This document shows positions 46,252 to 55,821 of a stretch of DNA of 64,000 nucleotides, piece after piece. This DNA comes from Anabaena sp. 4-3 (GTDB lineage Bacteria > Cyanobacteriota > Cyanobacteriia > Cyanobacteriales > Nostocaceae): assembly GCF_001597745.1 (NCBI RefSeq), contig NZ_LUHJ01000047.1:9598-73597 (forward strand), written 5' to 3'. A program made the position numbers and the translations under genes. The first letter of the stretch is position 1. Each line of letters begins with the position of its first letter. The notes beneath the pieces are model-generated. The model ran no database searches. It was not told the origin of the DNA and worked only from the letters and a program-made list of their open reading frames with translations.

Positions 46252-46611
46252 ACTACTCATAGCTGCCTTGTCTGTGACACGTTGCGCGAACGGTTGAGAG
46301 TGGGGACTTCCTAGTAACAATACAATTAATATTCGCCCAAAAACCTCATGTAGAGACGCGATTTATCGCGTCTGACAACACCAATTATCTCCAAAAATCA
46401 CCCTTAACTTCACCGTATTGGTTGATGTAGACGGTTTATTCTATCTACTTGAAAAAGGTTTCGGCCTTACCAAGCTAGAAATATTTGACTATATTTTTAT
46501 TAACTATTTTGTATAATACACCGAGAAATTCAACTAAATTTCCCGATGTATTGAGTGAGTATTTAAACTGATGTGGTTGCCAGTAAAATTCAAATCACCA
46601 CTGTTTAAATT
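46252..46611. repeat. Gap with AGACGCGAT palindrome
   Basis: No gene. AGACGCGAT (46354-46362) and ATCGCGTCT (46365-46373), perfect 9-base arms with a TT loop, belong to a GTAGAGACGCGAT-type repeat. It lies between the convergent regulator and pmbA. Confidence 0.65.
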
Positions 46612-47952
46612 TTACTCTCCAGTTATCGATAATCCATCAACCCAAATCCTAGGAGCCACACCAGCAGGGGTTAACTCTACTTCCTTCTCAACATAAATAA
46701 TCGACTGCAAAAGTTCCAAGAAATCGCCAGCAACAGTTGCCGACTCAATACTAATTCTTTCACCTTTGTTAATCAACCAACCATCAAACGGCAAAGAAAA
46801 CGAACCTTGCAAAGATTTCACCCCAGCATGAAGCGCGTGTAAATCATCAATTAAAATCACATTTTCCGCAGTCGCTAAACTCAACTCCTGCTCAGAGTCT
46901 CCGGCGGCAAACAGATGATAAAAATTAGGACTAACGCTAACCTTTGCACCAATACTAGCATTACCTGTTGGTTGAGCATTTAACCTTTTAGCAGTTCCCG
47001 CACTGTGCAGAAAACTGGTTAAAACGCCATTTTCGATTAACTTCACCTGACGAGTAGGCGTACCTTCACCATCAAAAGTTTCTGCGCCTACATTAGCAGG
47101 GTGTAAAGCATCATCATACAGCGAAAGTAGAGGCGAAGCAATTTGTTTACCCAAATCATCGGGAGTAGATAAACTTTGTTTATCCAGAATATTTTGGGCA
47201 TTAAACAAATTAGAAAACGCACCCAAAAGACTTAAAAAAGCCTCCGGTGAAAAAACAACTTGATATTTACCAGTCTTAATTTTTTCGTAATGCAAATGAC
47301 TGATTGTTTTTTCGGCTGTTTCTTGGATGCAACCATCAATATCTAAACTTTCTAATCTCCGGTTGATTCTATAAGCACCTGCACTACGGGGTTTCTTACC
47401 TTCTTCTTCTGTTTTGCTATAGAGATAAATCGAAGATACAGAAAGAGAATCTTTTCTCAAAGCACCATCGCTGTTGAGATAAAACCGATCAATATCTCTT
47501 TGCGCCAAACCATTATAAGGAACTCCTTTAATAGCTGGGTGAGTCGCTAGTAATTCTTTTTCAGCACCTAATAATCTTTCAATCAGTTCCGATACAGGTG
47601 CTTGCGGTGCTTTGTCATCAAGTGCATTTGCTAGTGGAACTGTAGCTTCTGGACTAAAATCTGGAACGTGTTCTTTCACACCAAAAAAACTAGCTTCGTA
47701 AGCAGTTTTCAAAGCTAATTCTAATCCTTGATGATCTACATCAGTGGTACTTGTAATACCGATAGTATTATCCTCATTCCAAACACGAACAGTCACACCA
47801 GAACGGTTTGAGGCTTTAACTTGTTTTGGCTCACCTTGGTCAACTTGCACACTCGTTTCATCAACGATAGAGCCATAAATGTCAAATTTTTTGATGCCAA
47901 GTTTCTCAGCATTATCTTGAGCGTAAGTAGCGATTTCTTGAATATTGGGCAT
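46612..47952 (-). CDS. pmbA: TldE/PmbA-family metalloprotease subunit
   Basis: The TldE partner of the TldD/TldE protease, which in other bacteria degrades small peptides and matures antitoxin- or microcin-type precursors. The family start is MPNIQEIATYAQDNAEKLGI at 47952; the frame running to 48030 adds 26 residues made partly of repeat sequence and is rejected. Motifs: SSIYLYSKTEEE, GAYRINRRLES, VVFSPEAFLSLLGAF, NASIGAKVSVSPNFYHL. 446 residues. It lacks the HExxxH of TldD, as expected. Downstream of tldD, split by a 150-base repeat-filled gap. Confidence 0.92.
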   Translation of the reverse strand: MPNIQEIATYAQDNAEKLGIKKFDIYGSIVDETSVQVDQGEPKQVKASNRSGVTVRVWNEDNTIGITSTTDVDHQGLELALKTAYEASFFGVKEHVPDFSPEATVPLANALDDKAPQAPVSELIERLLGAEKELLATHPAIKGVPYNGLAQRDIDRFYLNSDGALRKDSLSVSSIYLYSKTEEEGKKPRSAGAYRINRRLESLDIDGCIQETAEKTISHLHYEKIKTGKYQVVFSPEAFLSLLGAFSNLFNAQNILDKQSLSTPDDLGKQIASPLLSLYDDALHPANVGAETFDGEGTPTRQVKLIENGVLTSFLHSAGTAKRLNAQPTGNASIGAKVSVSPNFYHLFAAGDSEQELSLATAENVILIDDLHALHAGVKSLQGSFSLPFDGWLINKGERISIESATVAGDFLELLQSIIYVEKEVELTPAGVAPRIWVDGLSITGE

Positions 47953-47998
47953 AACAAAAAAATTCAAAATTCCAATTAATAGTTTGTAGTGTACCCCT

Positions 47999-48072
47999 CC
48001 GGGGAAGCAAGCTACGCGTAGCGTCCGCACTAGAGGACTTTAGTCCACATAATTATGAGGACTGAAGTCCTC
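47999..48072. repeat. Composite repeat between tldD and pmbA
   Basis: First, an exact reverse-complement copy of the 31-base repeat at 3184-3214 (47999-48029). Then a palindrome with 14-base arms (GAGGACTTTAGTCC, 48033-48046, and GGACTGAAGTCCTC, 48059-48072; one mismatch). Together they fill most of the 150-base gap. Confidence 0.88.
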
Positions 48073-48102
48073 ACTACGAACAAATGAAAAATCTCTAATT
48101 CT

Positions 48103-49575
48103 TTAGCGGCCACCGACGGTGATAGAATCAACCTTGATGTGGGGTTGTCCGACGGTGGTGTAAATACTGCCACTAATTGAGCCGCAAAAACCAGGCGCAA
48201 GATCCAAATCTTGGGAACACATAGAAATTTTATTCATAATTTCCTTGGCTTCACCGATCAGGGTAGCACCTTTGAGTGGCTTGGTAATTTTGCCATTTTC
48301 AATTAAATAGGCTTCATCCACACTAAAGTTAAATTGACCCGTAGCACCAACACTACCGCCGCCCATTTTTTTGCAGTAAATACCTTTATCTATAGAGGCG
48401 AATAAATCGTCAATTTTGTAATCACCAGGAGCGATGTAGGTATTACGCATACGGCTAGCAGCAGCGAAGGTATAATTTTGACGGCGACCACTGCCTGTTC
48501 TGGGGTGTCCAGTACGCCAAGAACCAGTTCTATCGGCGAGGAAGTTCTTGAGAACACCTTTTTCAATCAAGAGAGTTCTTTGAGCAGGCATACCTTCGTC
48601 ATCCATGTCGATTGTACCAAAGGCATAATCTGCCCGTCCTTCATCCCAAGCTGTGAGGCTTTCGTGGGCAATTTTTTCGCCTTTTTTATCGGCAAAGGGT
48701 GAGGTGTTGCGTTCAATTTGGGTGGTTTCTAGCAAATGTCCGCAAGCTTCATGGAAAATCACACCACCAAAGTGATTCGCCATGATGATGGGGTAAGTAC
48801 CTGATTCTACGTAATCAGCGTAGAGCATTTTTCCCGCAGATTCGGCAATTTTCTCTGAGGCTTGCTGATAATCCCAAGTTCTCAGAAAATTAGCATCGCT
48901 AGTATTGCCAGCGCGTTCACCAATAGAGGCGCGATTTGCACCGTCAGCACACAGCAGGTTAAAACCCACCGACTGAGTGAGGCGAATATCACGGGCAAAA
49001 GTGCCATCACTGGCTGCAACTAAAACTTCTTGCCAATCGCGGAAATAGCTAGCGCGACGGGATTGGACATGGCTAGCCTTGCGATTTAAGTAGGCAGTAG
49101 CATCAAGGAGAATTTCACCCATTTCGCGGATAGAACTGCACAGAGGTAGCCAGCCATCTTTACCGCGTTTGGTGGCGTAGTCTCTGAGTAATTCTAGGTT
49201 AATTTCTGGAATAAAAGCGTTGGGGGCTGGGAGTTGTAAGCCCAGAATCGAAAGTCCTTTTTCTAAGGCTGCTTTTAAACCAGAAAATGATAAGTCATTG
49301 GTGCTAACGTAGCAGTCGGCTTTGCCGCGAAATACTCTGACTCCCGCACCTGTGGAGAGACTAGGTGAAATGCTGGTAATTGTGTCTTCTTCTGCCAGAC
49401 TACTAATATAGTTGCGACGTTCTAGAAAAAATTCTATAAAGTCCGCACCAGCAGCCCGTCCTAAACCCAGAAGGGTAGCCAGGGGGGCTTCCCAGGTGTC
49501 ATCGAATCGTTCTGGTGTGGATGAATATTGCAGGGTGGGGAGTTGATTTGAAAGAAGTAGGGTATTTGTAAGCAT
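48103..49575 (-). CDS. tldD: TldD metalloprotease
   Basis: The catalytic subunit of the TldD/TldE zinc protease. HExxxH metal motif HEACGH at 275-280 in [17 protein letters not shown]; the third ligand region is in [20 protein letters not shown] (about 385-400) and the family end [20 protein letters not shown] is present. 490 residues, about 20 longer at the N-terminus than common homologues; a start near Met1 is plausible but not certain. It forms a pair with pmbA on the same strand. Confidence 0.95.
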   Translation of the reverse strand: MLTNTLLLSNQLPTLQYSSTPERFDDTWEAPLATLLGLGRAAGADFIEFFLERRNYISSLAEEDTITSISPSLSTGAGVRVFRGKADCYVSTNDLSFSGLKAALEKGLSILGLQLPAPNAFIPEINLELLRDYATKRGKDGWLPLCSSIREMGEILLDATAYLNRKASHVQSRRASYFRDWQEVLVAASDGTFARDIRLTQSVGFNLLCADGANRASIGERAGNTSDANFLRTWDYQQASEKIAESAGKMLYADYVESGTYPIIMANHFGGVIFHEACGHLLETTQIERNTSPFADKKGEKIAHESLTAWDEGRADYAFGTIDMDDEGMPAQRTLLIEKGVLKNFLADRTGSWRTGHPRTGSGRRQNYTFAAASRMRNTYIAPGDYKIDDLFASIDKGIYCKKMGGGSVGATGQFNFSVDEAYLIENGKITKPLKGATLIGEAKEIMNKISMCSQDLDLAPGFCGSISGSIYTTVGQPHIKVDSITVGGR

Positions 49576-49683
49576 GAATAGCCTCGTCTGCTGGCGTGAT
49601 CAGAGATGTGACTGAAAAATCCTGGTTTCATCAGTCTAACAAATCAGTGAAAGACGCAGTTGGCAGATAGGCAGTAACGCCTT

Positions 49684-49709
49684 CCCCTCGGATGAATTCG
49701 GGGGTTTTT
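49684..49709 (+). terminator. Orphan terminator-like hairpin
   Basis: CCCTCG (49685-49690) pairs with CGGGGG-like (49699-49704) and five T residues follow on the plus strand. No plus-strand gene lies close upstream, so its use is unclear. The rest of the 305-base gap holds no gene. Confidence 0.35.
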
Positions 49710-49880
49710 AGCAGTCCTGAGAAATAGCAGTTGAATTCCTGTTCAGGTTTCGCAACACTATCCCCCGAACATGTCGAGCGAGGGCATGGTTACGATTTAA
49801 CAGAGGATGTACTCATCTAAAACCCGGATATGAGTTAGCGATCGCATCGCCATTACCAAAAAATTGCATCCAGGGTATAA

Positions 49881-50363
49881 TTAATTGGGTATATTAACTC
49901 CTGTCCAACCAGTGAAAACCCAGAGGATAGAGCGAATAATATCACGAAGAACGCGGTCAATGGAGTCTTGGGGGCGGTTCGAGGCTACTGAGATGGGAGT
50001 AAAAGCGATACCTTGACTACCTAGGATGATGAAAGCGATCGCTTGAGACCTCCGCATGTGAAAATCTGATGTCACTAGGTAAAGGTGTTGAATGTTCCTT
50101 TGTTGAAGCTGTGGTACTATGGTTGAGAAGTTGGTGACAGTATCTACAGCACGATAGTCAATATTTACTCTGCTGTCTGGGATACCGGCATCTCGAAAAG
50201 CTTGGATTGTTTTGCGTGCATCTGCGGGAGAAGACACCCAAATTTGCAGAGATGGGTAGAATCGGGCTACTTCAGCCGCCGTTTTGCTTCTAGCTATATC
50301 ACCACCTAAAATCAAAAAGGCTTGGGGTTGTGGTGTTTGGTGATAAGCGATCGCTAACCGCAC
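49881..50363 (-). CDS. YdcF-family (DUF218) protein, N-terminus probably lost
   Basis: A 160-residue DUF218 domain: PQAFLILGGDIARSKTAAEV, SSPADARKTIQAFRDAGIP, TNFSTIVPQLQQRNIQHLYL, VTSDFHMRRSQAIAFIIL. The called start is GTG at 50363. Upstream, in the same frame, 50364-50453 encodes LGLISFILAILLIIPV, a transmembrane helix typical of this family, but no ATG, GTG or TTG opens it. An ATG at 50464 is in another frame. A single-base frameshift would join them. So the gene is probably broken or uses an unusual start. Confidence 0.75.
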   Translation of the reverse strand: MRLAIAYHQTPQPQAFLILGGDIARSKTAAEVARFYPSLQIWVSSPADARKTIQAFRDAGIPDSRVNIDYRAVDTVTNFSTIVPQLQQRNIQHLYLVTSDFHMRRSQAIAFIILGSQGIAFTPISVASNRPQDSIDRVLRDIIRSILWVFTGWTGVNIPN

Positions 50364-50506
50364 TGGAATAATCAGTAAAATAGCTAGGATGAAACTTATT
50401 AGTCCTAAGCGGCAATACTTTTGAATTTTACTAAAGTTGTTGCTGCTAATAACTCACCCTCCATAAAACCACACCGTTTCTTGGATTCTGGCTGTTGAAT
50501 TCTTCC

Positions 50507-51274
50507 TCAAGAGTTGAGTTTCTCAGTTTCTATCAGACGAATACTCAACAATACTTCTGCTAGAAAACGCTGAAAGGCGTAGTACCAACCATGCCAGCCG
50601 TCCAGAATTCCACCTTTGAGAACCAGGCAATAAAATAAGATAATGAAAGGGGCAATTACTTTTTGTTTACGGATGCGATCGCCTTTGCTAAGTTCGTTGT
50701 TTGGAGTTTCTAGTAGTTTCTTGACTTCCAGTACCATATAACGATCCTGCGCCCATAACCAACGACTTAAAGGTTTGCGATCATCATGGTGAATATAGCC
50801 GGAAAGCATTCCTGAATCACCTTCTACCCAAACTCGGTGAGCGTGTCCATCATCTTTGTAAATTGCTTTATCCCTTCTGTAGAGTACCTTCCGGGGTGGC
50901 AACAGAGTAGCACGCAAAGGTTTGCCAAAGACGCAATATTTAAATCTGGCCGTGTAGCTATTGATGCTAGTTTCTGCTTTTAATACTTTCAGTTCATCAA
51001 TTAACTCATTTGTGAGTACATAATCTGCATCTAAGGAAAGTACCCATTCAGTTAAAATTTTTGTCAGCCCATAGTTACACTGTAATGCAAAAGAATCAAA
51101 TTCTCTTTGAAATATTTCTACTTGAGGATAGGAGTAGAGAATACTTAAAGTTTCGTCTGTGCTATAACTATCTATAACAACAATTCTATTAGCCCAAGTT
51201 AGCTGCTCAAGTGTGCGTTTAATATTTGATGTTTCGTTATAACTCAGAATGAGAGGAGTAATATTTAATAGCAT
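50507..51274 (-). CDS. Family 2 glycosyltransferase (WaaE/KdtX-like)
   Basis: A 255-residue GT-A enzyme. TPLILSYNETSNIKRTLEQL (about 6-25), VVIDSYSTDET (33-43), ALQCNYGLTKILTEWVLSLD with the DxD-type DAD (79-81 region: SLDADYVL), and a C-terminal helical tail (IAPFIILFYCLVLKGGILDG) that can associate with the membrane. Resembles lipopolysaccharide-core-type transferases. First of the twelve minus-strand polysaccharide genes counted from the left, transcribed last. Confidence 0.92.
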   Translation of the reverse strand: MLLNITPLILSYNETSNIKRTLEQLTWANRIVVIDSYSTDETLSILYSYPQVEIFQREFDSFALQCNYGLTKILTEWVLSLDADYVLTNELIDELKVLKAETSINSYTARFKYCVFGKPLRATLLPPRKVLYRRDKAIYKDDGHAHRVWVEGDSGMLSGYIHHDDRKPLSRWLWAQDRYMVLEVKKLLETPNNELSKGDRIRKQKVIAPFIILFYCLVLKGGILDGWHGWYYAFQRFLAEVLLSIRLIETEKLNS

Positions 51275-51301
51275 ACATACAAGTTAATTACCAACAATAA
51301 A

Positions 51302-51949
51302 TCAAATTTTTGCTAAAGTGCTAGCACAAAGCATAGACTTCCAAAGATAGGGTAATCTACCACTAAACTTAAATATAGTGTTATCAAAGCCTTCTTCTTG
51401 AAGTAGGTTAGTCAGAGTTGCCACAGAAAAGAATTTAATATGCCCACCATCCCATAATGCTGTATAATGAGAATCCATTTTCCCCAGAAGAGCAAGAGCC
51501 AAATTTTTCCAGTAGCCATTATAGGGTGTTGTAATAATTAGACGACCTTCTGGCTTCAAATATCTTTTAGCAGCCCTAAGTAGTTCTCTAGGGTAAAATA
51601 GATGCTCGATTACCTCCACAGCAATAACTATATCAAATGACTGGTTTAGATCGTTTTCAGGTAAGTTATAGATACTTGCTTGAATGAAACGGCAATCAGG
51701 AAAGTTTTGACTGGCTAAAAATATTCCAGATGCCGAATCATCAACCCCAACTACTTCATATCCATGTTGAGCAATTTTATGGCTAAGGCTACCGCTACCA
51801 CAACCTAAATCTAGGACTCTCAATTTTTGGTTTTGTTTAACAGGTTCCTGCCCCATTAAATCCAACAGTGGAGATAACAAATAAGTATGATGATGTTCAG
51901 TATTACTATCTTTGTAAGAATATTCGTATTGATTTGTATTGGCTTGCAT
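51302..51949 (-). CDS. Class I SAM-dependent methyltransferase
   Basis: A 215-residue methyltransferase. Motif I VLDLGCGSGSLSHKIAQHG (about 45-63), VVGVDDS acidic end of beta 2, and EVIEHLFYPRELLRAAKRYLKPEGRL typical of UbiG/Methyltransf_11 proteins. Probably methylates a sugar or lipid carrier product of the cluster; the substrate is inferred from context only. 27 bases upstream of the WaaE-like gene's start. Confidence 0.9.
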   Translation of the reverse strand: MQANTNQYEYSYKDSNTEHHHTYLLSPLLDLMGQEPVKQNQKLRVLDLGCGSGSLSHKIAQHGYEVVGVDDSASGIFLASQNFPDCRFIQASIYNLPENDLNQSFDIVIAVEVIEHLFYPRELLRAAKRYLKPEGRLIITTPYNGYWKNLALALLGKMDSHYTALWDGGHIKFFSVATLTNLLQEEGFDNTIFKFSGRLPYLWKSMLCASTLAKI

Positions 51950-52023
51950 GGAATTTGTAAAATTTTTACTATTGATTTTTTACAAAAATATTAAAATTTA
52001 ATCAGACAAAATTAACAATAATT

Positions 52024-53229
52024 TTATTTATAAGTAGATAATTTTTGCCGAGAGCAATCTGGCTTGATAATTTGTCTATATTCTTTAATTAATTTATCAC
52101 AGATATGATTCCAAGTATAGTTATCCGCAATTAATTTTTGGGCATTCGCGCCCATCTGTTTAGCAACGTGATCATTGCTTAAATAATCTTCTAAAGCATT
52201 AGCGATCGCTAATACGTCCATGTCTGGAACATAGCCTAGTTGGTTTTCCTTGACAACGGAAGCTAGAGCCACGCCAGGAGTCACAAGGACGGGAATACCT
52301 ACAGCTAATGATTCTAAAACTGAAACCGCAAAGTTTTCAGAGTGAGAGGTGAGAACAAATAAGTCTGAGCCTTGCATTAATATATCCTTAGTCTCGCCTT
52401 CAACAAAACCCACAATTCGGGTGCGATCGCGCAATCCATGAGAGACAAGCAAAGATTCTATTTCAGCTTCGTAGTCTGGAGTACCACTACCTGCAAGGAT
52501 GAAAGTAAAGCGGTGATGAGCCAGTTTAGCGAGAGCAGGAATTAGATAATCTAATCCTTTTTTATAATGCAGTCGAGATAAAAATAAAATTACAGGTTCG
52601 TTTACTGGAATATTAAATTGTTGACGTAGGCGATAACGAGCATCAGGAATTTGATGTGGTAAAGATATTCCTAGGGGTAACACAAAATTAGGAGCTTGAA
52701 ATCCCAACTGTGAAACTTCTTGCTTTTCCTTGTGGGAAGTGAAGTGGATTATCTGACTAGCGTTGAGGTTGGCTCTCTCTATAAGTTTGAGATAGGTTTG
52801 CTTTTTGCTTGTGCTTTGTTGTAAAGACCATTCACATAGTAAACCATGCGTTGTAACTATATAGGCAATATTCTGGATACGAGCGATCAACATGGCGATC
52901 GTTGATGGATAGGAGAATAAAGCATGAACGTGTACCAGTTCATAATTAGCCATATTGCGCCAAAGCCATTGGGTAAACTGACCGGAAAAGGCGTATTCTC
53001 TAACTGGTTTGAAATTAGGCGAAAAACGCTGAAAAAACCAAATCGGAACTTGCTTGTACTCAATGCGCTGTTGTAAAGGGACATCAAGTAAGTAATCACC
53101 ATCATCATTAGTAGTAGCAATCTCGGCATCGACATTGCGATTTCGTAGTGACTTAACTATATCTAAAACAGCCTGGCTAGTGCCGCCACGGACTTTTGTT
53201 ACAGATGCAATAATATGCAGAACTTTCAT
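52024..53229 (-). CDS. Family 4 glycosyltransferase
   Basis: A 401-residue GT-B enzyme. N-terminal Rossmann part with VRGGTSQAVLDIVKSL and HVHALFSYPS; C-terminal part with ILFLSRLHYKKGLDYLIPAL (about 215-235), VGFVEGETKDILMQGSDLFV and ESLAVGIPVLVTP with the E-x7-E pattern. It transfers a sugar from a nucleotide donor to the growing polysaccharide in the cytoplasm. Donor and linkage cannot be told from sequence. Confidence 0.93.
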   Translation of the reverse strand: MKVLHIIASVTKVRGGTSQAVLDIVKSLRNRNVDAEIATTNDDGDYLLDVPLQQRIEYKQVPIWFFQRFSPNFKPVREYAFSGQFTQWLWRNMANYELVHVHALFSYPSTIAMLIARIQNIAYIVTTHGLLCEWSLQQSTSKKQTYLKLIERANLNASQIIHFTSHKEKQEVSQLGFQAPNFVLPLGISLPHQIPDARYRLRQQFNIPVNEPVILFLSRLHYKKGLDYLIPALAKLAHHRFTFILAGSGTPDYEAEIESLLVSHGLRDRTRIVGFVEGETKDILMQGSDLFVLTSHSENFAVSVLESLAVGIPVLVTPGVALASVVKENQLGYVPDMDVLAIANALEDYLSNDHVAKQMGANAQKLIADNYTWNHICDKLIKEYRQIIKPDCSRQKLSTYK

Positions 53230-53287
53230 TAAATTAATCAGAATAAAAATATGTAAAAATAATCAGTGATAAAAATAAGTTTTATTT

Positions 53288-54652
53288 TTAGGTTTTTGTA
53301 AAATCATGATTTTTTATGGTCGGCGATGAACTGTAGTCTTTTTGATGTTTATAATCAGCATCAATTAAATACTTTCCTAATGACAGATACAAAATCAAAG
53401 CCATTACAGGGAAAGACATATTTCCTAATAAAAGAGCTTCGGAAAAGCTACCTGATATAAGGCAGGCTAAACCTGCAATAACAGTGCTAGTATGCAGGAA
53501 ATAATTAGGATTTTTCTTACTTATTTTTGTAAGTCTAAACATCATCTGCAAACAGCCAAAGCCCATCATTAATAAAGGTATCAATCCTATTATTCCTGTA
53601 GTTGCTCCGGCAGCTAACCAAGTATTTTCTGCAAAATTCACGCGTTCCCCATTTAAAGGAGCACCAAATATAGGATAGTTAATAAAGCTATTCCACATAG
53701 CATTCCAAACACCTTCACGAGTGTTTCCTCCTTCCAGTAATCTGTAGCTGATTTGTGCGTTGCTATTTATAACTTCTGTGGGATTGATGAATAAAAATAT
53801 AATAGCTAATAAGACAATAGCGAAAAAACCTAGGCGCAACAAAGTACCACTTCTATTGCGATAGAAAAACAAAATCGAAGTGATTGCCATAAGTGTGCCA
53901 GTACGGGAGCCTGTGAGGAATAAAAAGTAAGTAATAATCAGTAACATAGCTATCCAAAAAGCTTTTACCCAATCCCATTTTTTATTGCGTCCAATGAGGA
54001 AGATAAAACAGGGAACTGTACTAGCTAAAAAAGCAGCTGCATGTTGTGGATTACCAGTAGTTCCTAGGAATCTTCCTTGTGTAAATGTCATGGGATACAT
54101 ATTAAAGATACCTTGATAAGTACAGGCTAGTCCAAAAATTACGCCACTCATTGCTAGTGACCAAACACCTAGGTGGAAATTAGATTCATCCTGTAACCAA
54201 CGAGAAGGCCCCAATTTGAACATAAGCACTACTGCACCAAAGGTCATGGCTGCTAGTAAAGCAAAGAGCATATCACCGTAAAATAAGACCTTAAGAAAAA
54301 TCGCAGCCTGAAACATCACCAGGTAATTGATTGGTTGTGGAATAACCACCCGCCGCCATCCATTTTTTGTTTCCATTCCTAGTAGCAAGACCAAAGCTAG
54401 AATGACTATAGTTAGGGGACGACCTAGCTCACGTAATTGTTGTAAGGGAAAAACTAAAGCTGGTGGTTCCTTGACCCACTCATCCTGAAACTTTGCCAGG
54501 GAAGCGGCATAACAGCAAAATGAGAATAACAACCAAGCTAAACGACGAGAAGTTTTAGCTTTTTCCAAGAGCATCATACCTAGGGCAATGCCCAGGAAAC
54601 CATAGGGGCTAAAAATTAGATTAAGAAGTTTATTAATAAAATCTGAAGCCAT
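53288..54652 (-). CDS. O-antigen ligase/Wzy-like polymerase
   Basis: A 454-residue integral membrane protein with about 10-12 hydrophobic segments. The Wzy_C domain signature FLTGSRTGTLMAITSILFFY is near residues 245-270 and is followed by a periplasmic loop (NAQISYRLLEGGNTREGVWN, GERVNFAENTWL). It either polymerises repeat units or ligates polymer to a lipid. Which one cannot be decided. Gap to the upstream GT4 gene is 10 bases. Confidence 0.9.
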   Translation of the reverse strand: MASDFINKLLNLIFSPYGFLGIALGMMLLEKAKTSRRLAWLLFSFCCYAASLAKFQDEWVKEPPALVFPLQQLRELGRPLTIVILALVLLLGMETKNGWRRVVIPQPINYLVMFQAAIFLKVLFYGDMLFALLAAMTFGAVVLMFKLGPSRWLQDESNFHLGVWSLAMSGVIFGLACTYQGIFNMYPMTFTQGRFLGTTGNPQHAAAFLASTVPCFIFLIGRNKKWDWVKAFWIAMLLIITYFLFLTGSRTGTLMAITSILFFYRNRSGTLLRLGFFAIVLLAIIFLFINPTEVINSNAQISYRLLEGGNTREGVWNAMWNSFINYPIFGAPLNGERVNFAENTWLAAGATTGIIGLIPLLMMGFGCLQMMFRLTKISKKNPNYFLHTSTVIAGLACLISGSFSEALLLGNMSFPVMALILYLSLGKYLIDADYKHQKDYSSSPTIKNHDFTKT

Positions 54653-54662
54653 GCTTGATCAT

Positions 54663-55775
54663 TTAAGTTAAATGTTTATTAACCAGCTTACTGGGATTTT
54701 GCTTGGCTTTGTTTGCTGGGTGTACATCATGTATCAGTTCGTGCCAACGGCTTGCCCAGATATTGGCTGCGTAGGGAGCTGCTAACTGTTGCGATCGCCT
54801 GCCCCATGTGGATAAGTCTGTATATTGTTGATGTAGAGTTAGCATAGCTTTAGCTAAGGCTTTGGCATCTGCTGGTGGGATAATTAAGCCATTGTACCAA
54901 GGACGAATGACCTCAACGGCTGAACCACAGGCATCAGTACAGATAACGGGTAAACCAGCCGCCGCCGCTTCTACTAATGCTAGTGGCCAAGGGTCAAATC
55001 GACTAGGTAAGATAAACGCCCCAGCAGACTGCCAAACCTGTTGCATTTCTGTCGGCTGTAAAAATCCTCGATTATCAATTCCTGGTTGTCCCTGGATTTG
55101 TGATTCGAGTGGTCCTTGACCACAACATACCAAAGTCCAAGGATGGGAGACTTGTGATCTGTAAATTTGGTAAGCCTTCACAAGTACATCAACTGCCTTA
55201 ATCGAAACGTAGCGACCTACAAATAAAAATGAACGCGGCCATTCAGACTGGAGGCGCTTTTCCAACAGTGGAGACCAAGCATCATAATCAATACCATAAA
55301 CACCACGAGCAATATTTGCTGGTTGAATTCCCAAGCGTGAGGCATATTGCCAACTGCGTTCCCCAGCAACGACAACACTATTCATGCGTTGCAAATAGGA
55401 GCATAAAAACCAGGAAGCTAGGTGCTGTTTCCATGTACCCCGCCAAGGGGTATCCATCGTCATAATTAAGGCTGTTCCACGGAATTCTGAGGCAAAGGCC
55501 AACTGACGATACTGTTTGTGTAACCAGCCGCACAGCACGAGGACATCAGGAGATGCTGCCAACACCAAAGTTTTAATTAAATTAGCATCCTGTCTTTCTT
55601 GAAGATTCAAAAGGCGGCAGGGAATACCCTGCATTAGTTGATCAGAAAATGACGTTTCAGTACGAGCTTGAAAGGCGATGACGAATATCTCTATATCAGA
55701 TAAAGATTGTAATTCTCGCCAGCAAGCTGCCATGTAACCGGAGATGTCAGCCCAGCAAAAAACTACTCTCAGCAC
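54663..55775 (-). CDS. Family 4 glycosyltransferase
   Basis: A 370-residue GT-B enzyme. FLFVGRYVSIKAVDVLVKAY (about 183-202), CGQGPLESQIQG, WQSAGAFILPSRFDPWPLAL and VEAAAAGLPVICTDACGSAV with the conserved Glu residues. Tightly spaced with the ligase gene downstream (10 bases). Codon use is less A+T-rich than its right-hand neighbours; the last HIP1 site before the gap lies in its 3' part. Confidence 0.93.
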   Translation of the reverse strand: MLRVVFCWADISGYMAACWRELQSLSDIEIFVIAFQARTETSFSDQLMQGIPCRLLNLQERQDANLIKTLVLAASPDVLVLCGWLHKQYRQLAFASEFRGTALIMTMDTPWRGTWKQHLASWFLCSYLQRMNSVVVAGERSWQYASRLGIQPANIARGVYGIDYDAWSPLLEKRLQSEWPRSFLFVGRYVSIKAVDVLVKAYQIYRSQVSHPWTLVCCGQGPLESQIQGQPGIDNRGFLQPTEMQQVWQSAGAFILPSRFDPWPLALVEAAAAGLPVICTDACGSAVEVIRPWYNGLIIPPADAKALAKAMLTLHQQYTDLSTWGRRSQQLAAPYAANIWASRWHELIHDVHPANKAKQNPSKLVNKHLT

Positions 55776-55821
55776 TTAATTTAATCTCAATTTTTTGAAC
55801 TTAAAGCAATCTAAACATATT

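Noticed and set aside
47953-48030. N-terminal extension of PmbA
   Set aside because: The extra 26 residues are partly encoded by a dispersed repeat; homologues begin near MPNIQEI, so the start at 47952 is preferred.
46612-49575. TldD/PmbA as part of a modified-peptide (RiPP) locus
   Set aside because: No precursor peptide, cyclase or transporter gene was seen nearby; the pair looks like the housekeeping form.
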